This document shows, piece by piece, positions 1-14,092 of a stretch of 64,000 nucleotides of DNA. Source of the stretch: Taxillus chinensis (taxonomy: Eukaryota > Streptophyta > Magnoliopsida > Santalales > Loranthaceae); the NCBI GenBank assembly GCA_023512835.1, contig CM042092.1, positions 7,751,293 to 7,815,292 on the forward strand, written 5' to 3'. A program made the position numbers and the translations under genes. Positions within the stretch are counted from its first letter, which is position 1; every line of letters starts with the position of its first letter. Below the pieces are notes generated by a model, which was given only the letters and a program-made list of their open reading frames with translations, was not told the origin of the DNA and made no database searches.

Positions 1-762
1 AAAGCCAAAATAAAAAACATGCCAAGTCGGACTTAGACTTCAACTCAATTTGCATGAGATAACTAGTGTTGAAGGACCAGGTGGAATGCTCTAAGATGAC
101 AAATGATATTCAAAATGTTTATATTGAAATAATGGTAATTAAGAGGCAATTTACAGACGTCAAATAATTCATATAACAATATAATGTTCATATTGTTTCA
201 TTAGTCCTGTCATATATAATTAAAAAGAGGCCACAATTTTCTCTTACATTGAATTATTTTACTACCCAACCTAGCTGTGGAGTTATGCTAATTGTTAGAT
301 TATTTTCTTGTCATATAAGTCTTGTTATATATGATTTGTGTTTTCTTCTTATCTTGTGGTGTAGGGTGCAACAAAGTAACTTTTGTGCAATTTCTTACTG
401 TCAAATGACAAAAATGATTCAATCTTAAATATCAACTGTGTGCGGTAAAATCATAAGATCAGTGCCTCCAGGATGAAATGTTTTAATTATTTTTATTTGG
501 GAGCTTGGGTATTTTGATGAGTTTGCTCCCGAGTGAAAGGCAAAGGAAATCTAGATGTGATAATTTTGAATTTCGGTTCAATGGATATTAGTCTGCTTCC
601 AAAATTATGATGAGGTACAAAATGATTATATTGAAATAATGGTAAGAGGCAATTTACAGATGTCAAATGAGTCATACAACAAAATTTCTAGGGTTACTAG
701 TACAATTGTCTAGTGCCCGAGAGGTTGATACCGGCTGCCATAGAAATTAATTGGACACCACT
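1..762. other. 3' flank of TAF5 with putative poly(A) signal
   Basis: No gene is visible here. The stretch lies downstream of the minus-strand TAF5 stop codon. A minus-strand AATAAA (TTTATT on the plus strand at about 492-497) is a plausible poly(A) signal, which would give a 3' UTR of roughly 270-290 nt. The stretch also carries a short direct duplication described separately. The small ORF on the minus strand at 493-675 has no recognisable motif and overlaps the presumed UTR. Confidence 0.5.
121..681. repeat. Direct repeat pair (about 55 bp) downstream of TAF5
   Basis: The segment at about 121-176 (ATATTGAAATAATGG, then GAGGCAATTTACAGA, then TCAAATAA) recurs in near-identical form at about 629-681. 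The offset is about 508 bp. The intervening DNA is AT-rich and codes for nothing I recognise. This could be a local duplication or the flanks of an old insertion. Confidence 0.6.
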
Positions 763-3700
763 TCAATGATTCCGTTGACCTAAAGCAGTGATTTGTACAC
801 CTTTGGAGAGAGGCCCCGCTGCAAATAGTAGATTCCGTCGAGAGAACTGTCAAAACAAGGAACAATAGGCATATTAAAAGAGAAGCCTACGTTTTCTTCA
901 ACATCACCACGTTAAAAAATAACTCAACGTAGATTGTAAATGGTGCATTTACCCGTAAGCTATAAACCGGGGTACACTTGGTCGGCAGAGCCTTCAATGA
1001 TCTCAGTCTGCAAGTGGTTCCAGTTTTGCTGGTCAAAGCCCCATAAAAAAATATCAATTAAAAATAGCCCTCACAACTCTTATCAGCAGTTTTCGACTTT
1101 TCATTGCATCTTAGACAACATATAAAACTTAAAATTAAACAACTTAAGAACACAGAAATGTTTGAACTTACTTTTCTTCCGTCCTAGGTAGCTTTGCACT
1201 TGTGGTAACATCCCATAGCTTTACGGTGGAATCAGCAGACCCAGATGCTAGTAGCGATCCTTCGCCACTGAATCAGACCAAAACAAAAAAAAAATGAATG
1301 TGCAAAAATATATCACTAATCTACCTACATAACTAAGTCTAGCAGAAGTATTTTCTGGTTAATATGATAACACAGCAGTTCTCAAAGGTTTTAAAATATT
1401 TTCAAAAGGTTACTTTCATATATAACAACCTTTAATCTATTATTCAAAATAAATAATAAAAAATGATTAGATAAAACTTTCTACTTTTTTTTTTTGCATT
1501 ATAATAAAATAAATGCTATTTATTTCAGATGTCTTTTTGGGAGGTAATAACCAACCCGTATTAAAAGTGAACGTTTCGAAGAGGTGCAATTGCTATCCAT
1601 TATTAAAGATTCGCTAATCAAATCAGATATTAACTGAAAAATGAATGTCACCTAAATGCAAGTGTCCATACACAGGACACGTGACCAAGGAGGGGCGTGA
1701 CACAGCGACCAGTAGATAAATCCCACATCATGATTCTTCCATCCTCATCACCAGAAGCCATATGCCTGCCATCAGGTGACATGGCCAACGATAAAATCAT
1801 ACTCCTGTGACCAATGAAAATTCGGACACACTCCCCACTCTGGACATCCCACAATCTAACAGTTTTGTCACTGGAACCGGTTGCAATGTAGTTGCAGTTT
1901 GAATGCCATTGTACACACTGAAGAATAACATCCAACCAATCAGTCTCAAAGATAAAATATGCATACAACTGTCACATAAGACAAATAAATATTTGATCAA
2001 GGCATTCTACTCAATGAAAGGCAGTCAATAGCAAAGGATTCAGACATACGGAGACCCTTCATTTGAAATTCTTTTGATACATAATATAAATTTTGAAGAC
2101 ACGGCTTCAAATGAGAATGAATGAAACAGTTGAACTCACATCAACAAACTATCACAAACATCTTTTATTCCACGTAATTGACAAAAAACCATTGGGATTA
2201 AAAGTTAGTCTATTGTTGAATTTAAAATGTCAAAATTCGGCATGCGTCTCTATCTGTAATGACATATAGGGGTTGCTAACTACAAAGCGACAGCTACAGC
2301 ATGTCTTCTTTTGACAAGTTTGGTTGTGATTAGGGAAATTGAAATGCATGTGTTCAAGGGAAATAATATGAAGGTAGGTTATCTCGGTGAGAGAATTTTG
2401 TGATGTTCTTTTCCTATTGACGTTGTGGGTTCCATTTTTCCTGATTTTCAGATCTTTGTCTTCTTTTAATCCTGCCATTGGATTACCATCAACGTGGTTG
2501 CATTTGAAACCGAGCTTTTCACAAAATGGCTAGGGACAACAACATTGACGTGGCTACTAAAAAACCAACAGCTTAAGTGAGAAATAAACGGAAGGCAAAA
2601 AAATACTCACGTCAACATCAGACAAATGCCCAGCCATTATTCGCAATGGTTGTATTCTATCCATAGACCAGATCCGTGCTGTACGATCATGTGAGGCACT
2701 GGCAAAATAATGCCCAAAAGGACTGAACTGCATAGATAATCAAGTAAAACAGAGTTGTGCAATAATGCCAATAATATGCATTAAAACACCCAAAAACTTT
2801 AATTGATATCTAATGGTCGTTTCAGTATCTGAGGCTTGAGTGCCTCTACAATATACCAAATTTAACCTTGGATGGAAATGATTACTGTCTTACTGCAAAC
2901 AAGAAACTGACCAAAACACTTGTAGCCTACCCTCTCAAAACCATTCCGAATGAAAGGGGAATATTTCTTATGTTGGCCATTATAAACTAGATGCTAAAGT
3001 TAATTATGTTAGTTTAACTACCTAAAAAAACATACAGAAATCGCTCCAGCCAATTACTTTTGACCAATAAATACACAAGAGGAAAAAATTAAATGAATGT
3101 TTTAAAATCCAGTGAGATTATCATAGTATCAATAAATAGTAACTGCACAATCTTGCCAACCGCTATAAGTAGCAAAAGTAGGAACCAGAAACCAAGAAAC
3201 TATACGACAGCTATCGAATATGTAACATCAGACTAAATCATGTAATTTTTTGTTAACTCATATTACTACATTACAGCTACCGTGGAGTACATAACAACAA
3301 ATATTTAGCTGCTGGGCAACAAGACTGTAGGTTGCGAAGTACTCATCTAAATTTACTCAATAACAACCAAATGCCACAAAACAAAAATAAAAATTGACAA
3401 GCAAATAGATTGACGTAGCCATGGAAAACTTAAAATAGGATACAGTTCAATATTTGTTGAGCTCTTCCTGGCCAAATTACTCAATAAATCTACTCATCTA
3501 AATTTACTCAATAACTACCAAATGCCACAAAACAAAAATAAAAATTGCCAAGCAAATAGATTGATGTAGCCCTGAAAAACTTAAGATAGGATACAGTTCA
3601 ATATTTGTTGAGCTCTTACAGGCCAAATAACTCAATAAATTTACTCAATAACTACCAAATGCCACAAAACAAAACATAAAAATTGCCAAGCAAATAGATT

Positions 3701-6700
3701 GATGTAGCCATGAAAAAATTGAGATAGGATACAGTTCAATATTTGTTGAGCTCTTCCAGGCCAAATTAGGCAGGCAACTTACAATCAAAGTTAATATCTA
3801 CAAACAGATAACAGTGCAAGCAATAACCAAATGGATCGCCAGTTCCAAAAAAGTACATAAAGCTAAAAAAATGAGGTAAGAGTATCATACAAATGTATAT
3901 GTATATGATTATGAGTAATATCATTTAAAATAAAACTGCCGTTCTGCTATTAGGGCTGGGTTTGGGGGAATGAGACACATTAATAAATTAGACAATCTAG
4001 AACCAATAAAACAATAGTAGCTAATAAATAAATAAATGAATAACAAATATAATAATACAATAGTGCAAGAATATGATAATGTTGTAGAAACAATGACCAG
4101 CTGTTAAGGAGAACACAATTTTGTGCATATGGCATACAAGAAAAGGATAGTCAATGTGCCCCAAAATACTCAACTATTTGTTTGCTGATAAAATTGAACA
4201 AATGAGAATTGCTGCATTAAAAAAATGAGAAATGTCTTTAATGAAGTATGTTTGTGAACTCAAGAACAAAAAAAACTTCAACACACATTTCTACAATTCA
4301 TTAAATAGGGACCATAAAATTAATTAATTAATGTATTAACAAGAAGACTAAATCGTAGGCACTCCAAACATAAAAGGATAAAATGTAAGGGTTATGCTTA
4401 ATTAAAAAACTAAACTTAAAATTAATAATTACTGCATCAAATTAAGTTTTACCTGAACATCCCATACAGGATAATTATGACCCTTGAAGCAAACAAGATT
4501 GGCATTCAGTTGTGTGCTCCATAATCTAACTGGAGAAGAGCAATGCGTGAATTAAAACCATTAGAAGATGTAGCACTAAAAAACAAAAAACCAAACAAAT
4601 ATATGAAAGAAGAGAAACTGAAAGTAGGAAGGTGGAAGTAGGCATATATGTGATGATTAAGGACTTACTTGTTGAGTCAGCAGAAGAGGAAAGAATAAAA
4701 TCCCCAGGACTGAACGTTGCAGAATAAACAGGACCTGAATGACCACGAAATAATGTATAAGATCTTTTCCCATTAGTTGACCCCAGAACTTGCTCATGAG
4801 TGGAATCATTTTCACCCTGCATTGTAGCTGCAACCAACGGTTGTTAATACATTATATCCGTTGCAGTTTATTTAGGAGAGGAACCCATTTGTAAATCACC
4901 ACCTGAATAGTATGACAAAATTATGACCAAAAGGAACATTTTAATTGTCCCTGACATTCATGACTCTGAGACGATTAGTTTTTCAATGGTCGAGATATAA
5001 CAATAAATTTTAAAAAAGAGGAAAATTTTGAAGCATTGAAAAATATTTAAATACTTAAAATAGTTAATTACATTAATAATTTTGAAGCATTGAAAAATAT
5101 TTAAATACTTAAAATAGTTAATTACATTAATAAATATTAATGTAATTAACTAAGTTTTTTTGCATTGTATTATAAATATTTAAATCATTAGTGTCAAAGA
5201 AAAAACTAATTTTGCAGATTAGGATTAATGGCATGTCTCAAAGCAAGAATAAACTATGATGATGTAAAAATGATAAATAAGCAAAATAAAGCTAGAGAGT
5301 ATCTTCAGCATCCTACAGTTGTCAGCTGGTTGTCCAAGCTTTGCCATGTCCCACACCTGTAGAAGAACAACTATAAAATTAACTCAAAATAAAATAACAA
5401 ATCTCGGCAACGTAGGGAACAAAAGGCAACCTTCAGTGATGAGTCTGAAAATCCACCAGCAACCAATGATCCATCATGGGAGATTGATGCACAGTTTAAC
5501 CTACAATGTTTTTGCACAGAAAACAGAATTAGCAATAATCTCCAATCATTGAATACTAAATAATAATAAAAATAAAAATAGAATATATTTATTGTTCTTA
5601 CCCATTATGTGTATTTATGAAGGTATAGAAACTGACTGATGGCAGCGCAGTACTGCTCAATTGTACTCGATTTCTTAGATCTTCAAGAATAGATAATTCA
5701 ACCTCAGTCGATCTAAGATAACCAGTAATAACAGATAAGTTTGTAGCTTCATATCCTCATATGCAGTCCATAAACTATTCCAAAATTACATAATATAAGT
5801 GTTAATAAAGCAATGAGGCATAATCATGGTGTTTTTTATATCATATAATTTCCAGTATCAATTGCAGCAACAACCATATTTAGTACTAAGTGCTCCACCA
5901 AAATTTTCATCTCTAGATAGCAGTGAAAGAGCAATTCTGGATTAAATAATGCTCAAACCATAGAAATAGTTTCAGTTTATAGGCTAGTGTATTGTAATTT
6001 TTGCATCACATCAATGTACAAGTAAAGGAAGAATCGAGTTTAGAAAAATACATTACTGGCAATGTAAGCTCTGGTTTAACTCGTGGTGCCATTGAGACAG
6101 TGTTAGCCTCTGGCTTTGTAGCCTTCCCACTAGAACCGACAACTTTATCCTTTTTCAGCTTTTTGACAGAAGCTCCTTCCTTTTTCCCTTCAACTGATCT
6201 TTTCTGAGCAGCACAAATTAAACAGTTATTATAACCAATCATTCAACATTCAAGAGAGCATATCATGAATGATACAAAAAAGGGTGGTAATAGAACAATA
6301 TCATTGGATAAAACAATAATCACATCAAAAGTTCCAAAAAATATATAAATAAATAAATGATATATTTCAACATCTAGAATACCTTACTTTCTTCCAGTTC
6401 TCCCTCCTTTCCTTCTTCTGCCTTCTCAGAATCTGAAAGCAAACCCTTTTCTAGGCGTTCTTCAAGAGAATCCTCAAGCAACTACAACAAACGAATAGTT
6501 ACATTTCTAAAAAAACACGAAAAAAAGAAAAAAAATTGTATAACATTATTACTAACAACTGCTACATTTACATGAAATAGATGTCTGATAGGTCGTGCCG
6601 TCACATTGAGAAAATAGCTAGCAACTAAAAGACACATAAAACTATGCCTTATATATTAAATGCAAAAGGAGTGCACCCCATATACAAACCAATAAAAACA

Positions 6701-9700
6701 AAATAACTCATCAAGGTAGCCCCTGGTAACAATGAACACACAGAACTGCAGGCCCTAACTGATGTCTACAGTTATTGCATCTTGAAAGGCACAAATCATT
6801 AATTTCTTGTATTCAATTTCCACGACTAGAAATACACCTTACTATTTGCAATGAGCAACTATTATAGTAGAAAAAATTACAAAAGCAGTAATCAATTTGT
6901 TAAACATTATTACAGAATCAAATTGGTAAAATGTATGAAGTAACAAAATAAATTATGTACAGAATTGGACAGTCGCCTGGAATTATTTTGAACTTGCATT
7001 CACATGAACATGCCTGTGAGGGGTTTGGCCAATATTTCTATCCTAGTCTAGTTTTTAAAAAAAGAAGGTACCGAATTTTATGTTTCCATGATTTTATCCA
7101 CAATAGAAAGAGAACGACATTATTTGGGTTTCTCTTAACTTCAACAAAAAGACATAATTCCTATAAGACTTATCCTCAGACAAGGATCAAAGCATTTGAG
7201 AAGTCCTTGAGGGTCCAAAAACTTTATTTCTACAATTTAATGTGCCCCATTGATCCTTCAATGTGTTCTCCCTTCAACTCACAAGTTGCAAAACACATAG
7301 CTTTTGAATACTGATAATTACATAGTTTATGGTTTCGTTTCAAGCAAGAAAAAGACTTTTTGAATCACATCAGAATTAAACAACCAATTTCCTCTTATCA
7401 GTGTAGTTTCTTATTCCTTAAAGTTTTTATATATTCATTATTCAGTTTATTTTTTATTTCTTAGTGTTTCTTATTTTCAGTTTAGTTTCTTACTTAATAG
7501 AATCTATAGGCTAGTTTTTTTATTTATAGGCTAGTTTTTTTTTCTTCTTGGAGTTTACAGTCTCAGTTTAGTTTTCAATTTTGTTTTCCTAGTTTACCTA
7601 TAAACAGGCCTTGAGCATGAAGTAGGCATATAATTGAGTTTATGGAAAAAAGAAAAAGAAAAAAAGAGATTGAAGCAAACACTTCAGCCTATTTTTCCTC
7701 TTCCTTCCTTTATTATCATCCTTTTCTTCTGATTCCCCCCCCCCAAAAATCCCACAATTATCGGTCTCTTTCAAATTCAATCCCGCTATGCTAGCCTCTC
7801 AAGGATGCACCTAGTAGAGTAACAATTACATTCTGCACTGTTCAGAGCAAAAGCGAAACCAAGGGCATAGGGCATCCTCTAACATGGAAAAAAACTGTTA
7901 TCTTTAGATTGTCTTGGTGATTTTTCCACACACCACACAAAACTGAATTCTCAAAATTTTCCAATAAACACAAATACAATACATCAATCCACGTTTGAGG
8001 CCCGACTACAAACAAGATTAGAACCAATGAAACTTAGCATCAATCCAACAAGACTAACAACAAGATTAGCATCAATCCACTTGAAAGCTTTATTGACTAA
8101 CCCCCCAATGTACTTCCTTTTCATTTATCTGATTGGCTGCATCCTGGCTGCCACCAAAGAGTGTTACAGCCTCAGCATCATCTGAAATAGAGCCAGGCTG
8201 TCCTGGGGAAACTGCTAACTGATACTATTTAGTGCACAGTATGTACTGATAAAAGAGTTCACAAATAACAATTCATCGACGTATGGCATATTAGCACATG
8301 CAATTACTAGGCCAGGAGGAAGTACCTTGAAAGTTAATGTGTTCATTGATAATCCCAAGCATAGTAAAGGCTTGTATCCTTTGTAAATACTGCAGTAGAA
8401 GCTGGTAGGAGTACTGAGGGAAAATCACTGGTCAGAACCAGCATAGATACGGTTTGTACTTTAGCTAAGTAATCATTAGGTTTCTTTTGACATAGTGGGT
8501 ATTTAAGTAGGCAAAGAAACCAATGAAATAAGGATAAGTGTCAAAAAATCTAGAGATCATGCCAAGTTGTAAATCAAGCCCACAAATCAATTGGAAGGTT
8601 CATCAAACTCAATTAATATGTAACATACACTTTTTTCTCAAATGCTGCATACAAGGTGATGCCCACAGCCAGTTCTTGAGAATATAGCTAGTGTGTCTGT
8701 AGATTGACATGGCAATCTTGAATTCAGGCCAGACTGAGAAATTACTCCCCGAATAAAAGAACAATTAGGTTAGGAATTGAAGAATTTTTCTCTCGGCAGA
8801 ATAGGTCCAAACAACTTATACATCTCATAACCAAAAAATATAACAACTACTAAAAATCGAGGCATGCTGAATAGTTATAGCTAGTCCCATGGGATTGTAG
8901 AGTTTGATTCTATTCGAGAATGATAGCTTGTGTTTATTTCATGATGCATGTGGATTTAGATACTATACATTTGAAGAATATATAAGAAAAGGTCTTTTGC
9001 TAGGGTCACTAATGATCAATGGGGAATAGATGATAGCGTGTTGGAGTAAAAGTTAAGATTTAAGAAACTGTTTGTAATTGACATTAAGACTAGGCATATT
9101 TCAACATGCCAATTGCCACATGCTATGTTAGTCGGCAGTGTTTTCTTGAAAAACCATATTGAAGAAATTGGATAGAAAACTTTGGACAACACCAATAATC
9201 AATGTTCCAAAAATTCTGCAATGTTAGCATGTGAAACTCGATAGGCTCCTTCAGTCACCTGAATTTATAATTACAATAAAACTGGTGATAAAATATTATA
9301 AGGAACTACTGAAAAGCAACTGAGTATACCTGACATATCTTTATGTTGACTTTGCTTTGTCTCAGGGCATGAGCAAATTCCATCTCCTGAATTGAAGGGC
9401 TCATAAGTTCTGGTATGTTACAAAACTGAATAAATTACAATTAAAACAAATGCTATAAAATTTTAGGGCAGTAATTAACCTCCAGATGCGAAGGGGACAG
9501 AACTCCCTCTAATTTTTGCAAGTCTCGTAAGTGCATCATTTCATGATCTTCACGAAAGCTATTGAAGAAGGTCCTGGCTGGGTATGGGCATTCCAATTAT
9601 GGTTATGTTAAAAAAAAAAAACCTCATGAGCAAAGCAGAAATGCAGGCTCCAAGAATAATAACAACACTAATAAAACAAAGAGAAAGCTATAAGGGTGGA

Positions 9701-11311
9701 AATGTGTAAAAAAAAAAAAGTCAAGGATTGTATACCTTCTTGTATGTGTCCTTTTGCCACAAGATCCATGAAACAATGGATAAATACTGGATAAAGCACA
9801 CGAAGCAACTCATGCTGCACAGAATAAAAACAAGCTCAATACCAGGAACAATATATGAATTTTATTCTGCAAATGAACCTAATTACTACAGGAAAATGGA
9901 CATGAATGTACATATAGATAAAATCCCAGTAAATAAATCTAATCAATATAAACCTTATATAAATCAAGAGAACTGTATGTCCATGATCTTAGCTTGCTAT
10001 ATCCATCATGATAGCATGCTGGCCCATTCTCGGATCTGGAAAGCAACAATATCCATTAGAGGGACAGAAAGTGCAAAATTCAAATTGCAGCAGAGCTCAA
10101 CAATCAGATATCCAAGAAAATGCACAAATTTTTTCATTTTCAGACAGTATGGCCTCGTTTGAACTACATGGAGACTATGGCAACCAAACAGTAAAGAAGA
10201 AGAAAAACAAGTGACTTCCTGTTGGTTCTGCACAAAGAACCTCAGTTGGCTGGGGCGTTACTTCTTTTACAAATTGTTAAACAGAAGAAATGTCAGATGC
10301 TTGCTCCCAACCTAAAAAGGCAACCTTAAGAGGGGCGTTTTACAATTGCTTCAGGAAGTTTCAGAACAGGCATTTGAAGAATGGAAAAAAAAACATACTT
10401 CTTCTGGGTAGAACATATGTTTAGAACAATTTTTGGTATCATGCACCAATACTGTTCTTCTATGGTAAAACAGGACCCCAATCCATCATGTGAAGCCTCT
10501 TATTACTTTTTCTACCGGACCATTCTTCTATCCATTTATCAACCACTCGATTTCAGAAATAGTATATTTTCAAATTTGTTGCATGTAATTTCATTTCATA
10601 AAAAATGAGCAATGCTTTCAATGCTCGACTACTTGGGGTCAATATCAGAAAATTACAAAATCATACAGAATCCTTACTGCCCCAATTACTATTTTTTTTG
10701 CCTTGCCTTGATTCACAAAATCATTCCCCCCCCCCCCTGGCATTTTCCACTAGCCCGTAATATTTGTTCGTTTATAATGCCATCTAGCATTGCATACGTT
10801 GAGATCAAAGCGGCCATCCAGCAATCCGTATGATGGTGGTTTAGACATGAAAATAAACCCCTAGTACACAACGATGTCCGACCCCTCTGTAAATGCCAAG
10901 GTACCAACTAACTAAAGCGACGCACATTATGCACGCATTCAGTGAAGCATTATGTTGGGTCCATTGGTGAATGAGCGCTAGTAGGAATGCGAGTACCTGT
11001 CCTTGCAATATAAATAACAAGCCCTTAAGAGAAACATGACAAGGGCATTGCAGGAGCCAACAAGGCAACAACAAACAGCAGCAGCAATTAAAACAACGAG
11101 TGTGAGAGTGAAATCAAAACCCTAAGTCGTACTCGGAGAAAGCGAGGATGTGCTTGGCGATGTCGGTGTCAGAACGGGAATTGGCGGTGGAGGACGAGGA
11201 CGAGTTCTTGGCCTGGTGTTGTTGTTCTTCTTGGAAAGCTAGCTCCGTTTGCTTGTAACCCTTCTTCTTCAGATACGCTATCACTGCCTTATCGATTTCC
11301 TCTTCGTCCAT
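763..11311 (-). CDS. TAF5: TFIID subunit TAF5 (TBP-associated factor 5), 19 exons
   Basis: TAF5 is a scaffold subunit of the nuclear general transcription factor TFIID. Exons in transcript order: 11311-11133, 10035-9954, 9814-9736, 9577-9480, 9386-9330, 8413-8326, 8211-8102, 6481-6383, 6203-6052, 5712-5602, 5500-5431, 5356-5317, 4827-4669, 4529-4453, 2727-2611, 1917-1652, 1267-1172, 1028-953, 846-763. All junctions are GT-AG and keep phase, giving 679 aa (plant TAF5 is about 670). Residues about 5-37 form a LisH motif (VIAYLKKKGY). Residues about 60-231 match the NTD2 region (HELLRVLYPVFIH, GHIQEARTFFNSF, MLGIINEHINFQ). Residues about 232-300 are a charged Lys/Glu linker. From about 335 to 652 run WD40 repeats (GHSGPVYSATFSP, SASHDRTARIWS, TGSSDKTVRLWD, SGSADSTVKLWD). 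The C-terminus carries the family signature FSRRNLLFAAG. The start is the first ATG in frame with LisH; an upstream in-frame ATG at 11434 lies before a CT-rich leader and is not conserved. Exon 13 has SPGD where relatives usually have one more residue before GD. Confidence 0.95.
3341..3770. repeat. Three tandem copies of a 137-151 bp unit in a TAF5 intron
   Basis: A unit containing ACCAAATGCCACAAAAC, then GCAAATAGATTGA, then ACAGTTCAATATTTGTTGAG recurs three times. The marker ACCAAATGCC sits at about 3366, 3517 and 3654. Copies 2 and 3 resemble each other most. The array lies in the intron between exons 14 and 15 of TAF5. Confidence 0.8.
5022..5156. repeat. Tandem duplication followed by a palindrome in a TAF5 intron
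   Basis: A unit of about 55-60 bp (TTTTGAAGCATTGAAAAATA through TTAATTACATTAAT) is present twice in tandem. It is followed directly by an inverted copy of its end, so GTTAATTACATTAAT faces ATTAATGTAATTAAC across a short AT spacer. It lies in the TAF5 intron between exons 12 and 13. Confidence 0.75.
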
Positions 11312-11460
11312 CGCTTCTTCGGCTTCAGCTCTCTCTCTCTCTCTCTCTCTGTAACAAAGCCGAAGAATGTACGAAGATCCAGTACACTCTACATAGAGCT
11401 CGTGCCCCTGTGAGCAGAGAGGTTTCGGCCGCAATTTATGGGCCTTGTGCCCCGGATTTG
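11312..11460 (-). promoter_or_regulatory. TAF5 leader with CT-repeat (GA on the sense strand)
   Basis: Just upstream of the TAF5 ATG is a run of about 20 nt of alternating CT on the plus strand (about 11328-11350), which is GA-rich in the transcript sense. Such runs are common in plant core promoters and leaders. No convincing TATA box was identified. Confidence 0.4.
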
Positions 11461-14090
11461 TTGAGAACCAGAAAGCCCGACTGGTCCAATTGAACTGGCG
11501 ATGTTGACTCTGGTTTGTTTTGGGCTTCTAGTAGATTTGTCTTTATTTCCGAAATATACAATTTATTTTTTGAATTTTATATAAGAAAAATAATTTCTTT
11601 TCTATTTTTTAATATGTAAACTTATAAAATATTTATTTTATTTAAATTTTATTTTGTAAAAACCTCATTCATATATTTTATTCAGATTACATAAAAAAAT
11701 TAAAAATGAATATTTTGTGAAATTAATTATTGTGGAGAGCAAATTAATAAAAAATAAATTATACTTTTATCCATCAAATTTTATGTAATACTATATATTA
11801 ATGGATTTAAAAATATTTGTCCTTAATTTATGGGTTTGATTGCTTGAAACAAACTCCATTAAATTGCCCTTGATAAATACTTTGCGAACTATCGAGAAAG
11901 TTTAATGATTACATAATATTTATAAATTATAAGAGAAAATCATCTACTTTTTTTAAATGAGTAAGAGGGGGTCTAAAATAACACCTGTATTAATATTCTG
12001 GAGTAATTTAGTTCTCAATTTTACCTTTTCTTAAACAAAAATGAAAAATAATCCTTTTAGTATTTAGAGAAAATTAGGAGAATGTGAAAATTATAAAACC
12101 ATTAATACAAATTAATATTAAAATTGATCGAAAAAATTGAGATTCAAATAGTATCTATAATTCTTTTACTAATTACTATCACTTTAACGATTTTCTTGAG
12201 ATAATTCCTTGAAAACGGCTAAATAAAATATGGTGGCTTAAGTAATAAAACAAAGAAAAAATGTTAATGAAACACAAAAAAAAGGTCTCACATCAAAGTT
12301 GATTTTACGTGAGTTTAAATTTCAAAACATAAAACAACTATAAAATATTACCAAAAATAATTACTTTATTTGAATTAATACTTTAATAAAATATTATTTA
12401 TTTTAACAATATAAGTGTAAAAGTTTATTTGGTGGAATTATATTTTTGAAAATAACATATTAATTCGAAAACATATAAACAACTAGCTCCTTGGGTTGGT
12501 GTCAAAGGTGCAACATCATATAACAAATCATAAAACATGCTTTCTTATGGTATGTTTGGCGTGTTGTGTTTTAAGTGTTTTTTTGAATTGAAAAATAAAT
12601 TAAAAAAAAAAAAAAAACACTTTTTAAGACCTAAAAATAAAAATAACATTTTATTGTTTTTAGTGTTGCGTTTTTATACTTACAAATAGTTATCACAAAT
12701 TTTAAACAAAAATAGAAAACAAACAAAACAAATATGTCACTATTTTGCTTGCCCTAGCTCTGGTGAATGAACATAATCGTGGGCCTTTTGATCACTTGTG
12801 GCCCGAGTCTATGTTGTCAAAGCACATCGGCATCGTGTGCCACAAATTAAAAAACAAGTGTCTAAACATTACAAAAACAGACATCAAGGTTTAAACGTGG
12901 GATGAATAAACGGTTATTACGTATAACTAAATCATATAAGTATTATGTGACACATGTCATGTGCTACCACAATCACTTAAGTATTATATGGTAGTAATGA
13001 ATTAAAACAAACCCACTTGCACTCTCATGGGGTATTTAAAATAAATTCATTTTTTTTATTTTTCTATTTAATCGGGTAATATAAAACATTTAAATATGAC
13101 GTTAGACATTCAATATATCGAGATAACAAAGAAAACGCAAAATTAACACTACACATCTTAGTATCAAGTGCGCGTGTTTAATTGTAATATTAAACTAAGT
13201 TTTAAATAAATATAAAATTTTGACATATCTAACTTTTATATTTTTTTTTTACATTTTAAAAAATAAATGGTTACACATATTTTTGTACTCGATAGTAAAC
13301 ATGGTATATGCATGTGTAGATTTCAAATATATATATATACACACACATATATATAACTCATTCCAATAATATATAACTAAAAAGTATAGAAAGAAATAAT
13401 AAAGATATGTATAATGATCCTCAAAAATATACTGAACCATAGTTTTTTGAAATATATTTACTATGTCCTTATAAAAAAATTACATAAATTTAGAGTATAA
13501 ATGATTAATGAATGAATATGTTGCTTAAACTCGCCCCTTCTCTTGTTCTTTTTTTCAAGGGTCCTAATTGTTTCAGGCGAGGCAGATGAGGAGGGAGTCA
13601 GGCTTGAAGCTCTAATATAGATGACAGTGGAGTGCTCATTATCACTAAAGACGAAGGTGAAGACGCCGACACCACCCCCAGGTGATGTTGAAGACTTCCC
13701 ACTTGTGGGCGATTAGCTGAGTTCAATGACATCGTGTTTTATGTCTCAGATGGTGTAGGTGGTGCCAAACAATCACAAATGAATTAACTGATGAAATTTG
13801 ATGGAATATATTATTTTATTATGTAATATGAAACCAGTTATAATTTATAAAATGAAATTACTTGGCTAAATTATAGCTAAATTTTATAATTTAAAGCGAG
13901 GCTAGTTATAATTTAAGTTATTGTGATGTTTTCTACTTTTTTTAGTGATAATTATTTTCTAGTATAGAAAATAAAAAAGTTAAAACAGAAAATAATTATT
14001 TTCAATTTAAAATTTTTATAAAATAACTTTTTTGTTTATTTTTATTTTTTTATTATATGTATTCAAAGATAGTTTTTATATTTAAAAAAC
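11461..14090. other. AT-rich intergenic DNA between TAF5 and the repeat region
   Basis: The DNA is very AT-rich with homopolymer A/T runs and a short (TA)n/(CA)n patch near 13328-13350. A less AT-rich patch at about 13560-13770 does not give an open frame I can assign. No gene or RNA is supported. Confidence 0.5.
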
Positions 14091-14092
14091 AT

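Noticed and set aside
6001..6242. Ending TAF5 exon 9 at the CCA|GTAATG donor
   Set aside because: That donor leaves phase 0, which does not fit any acceptor of exon 10 without a stop. The GTATTT donor at 6051 gives phase 2 and restores the conserved junction before the SILEDLRNRVQL segment.
6955..7314. 119-codon plus-strand frame in a TAF5 intron
   Set aside because: There is no recognisable domain and the composition is like the surrounding intron; it is probably chance.
9728..10162. 144-codon plus-strand frame
   Set aside because: It is antisense to TAF5 exons 2 and 3 and their intron and has no motif.
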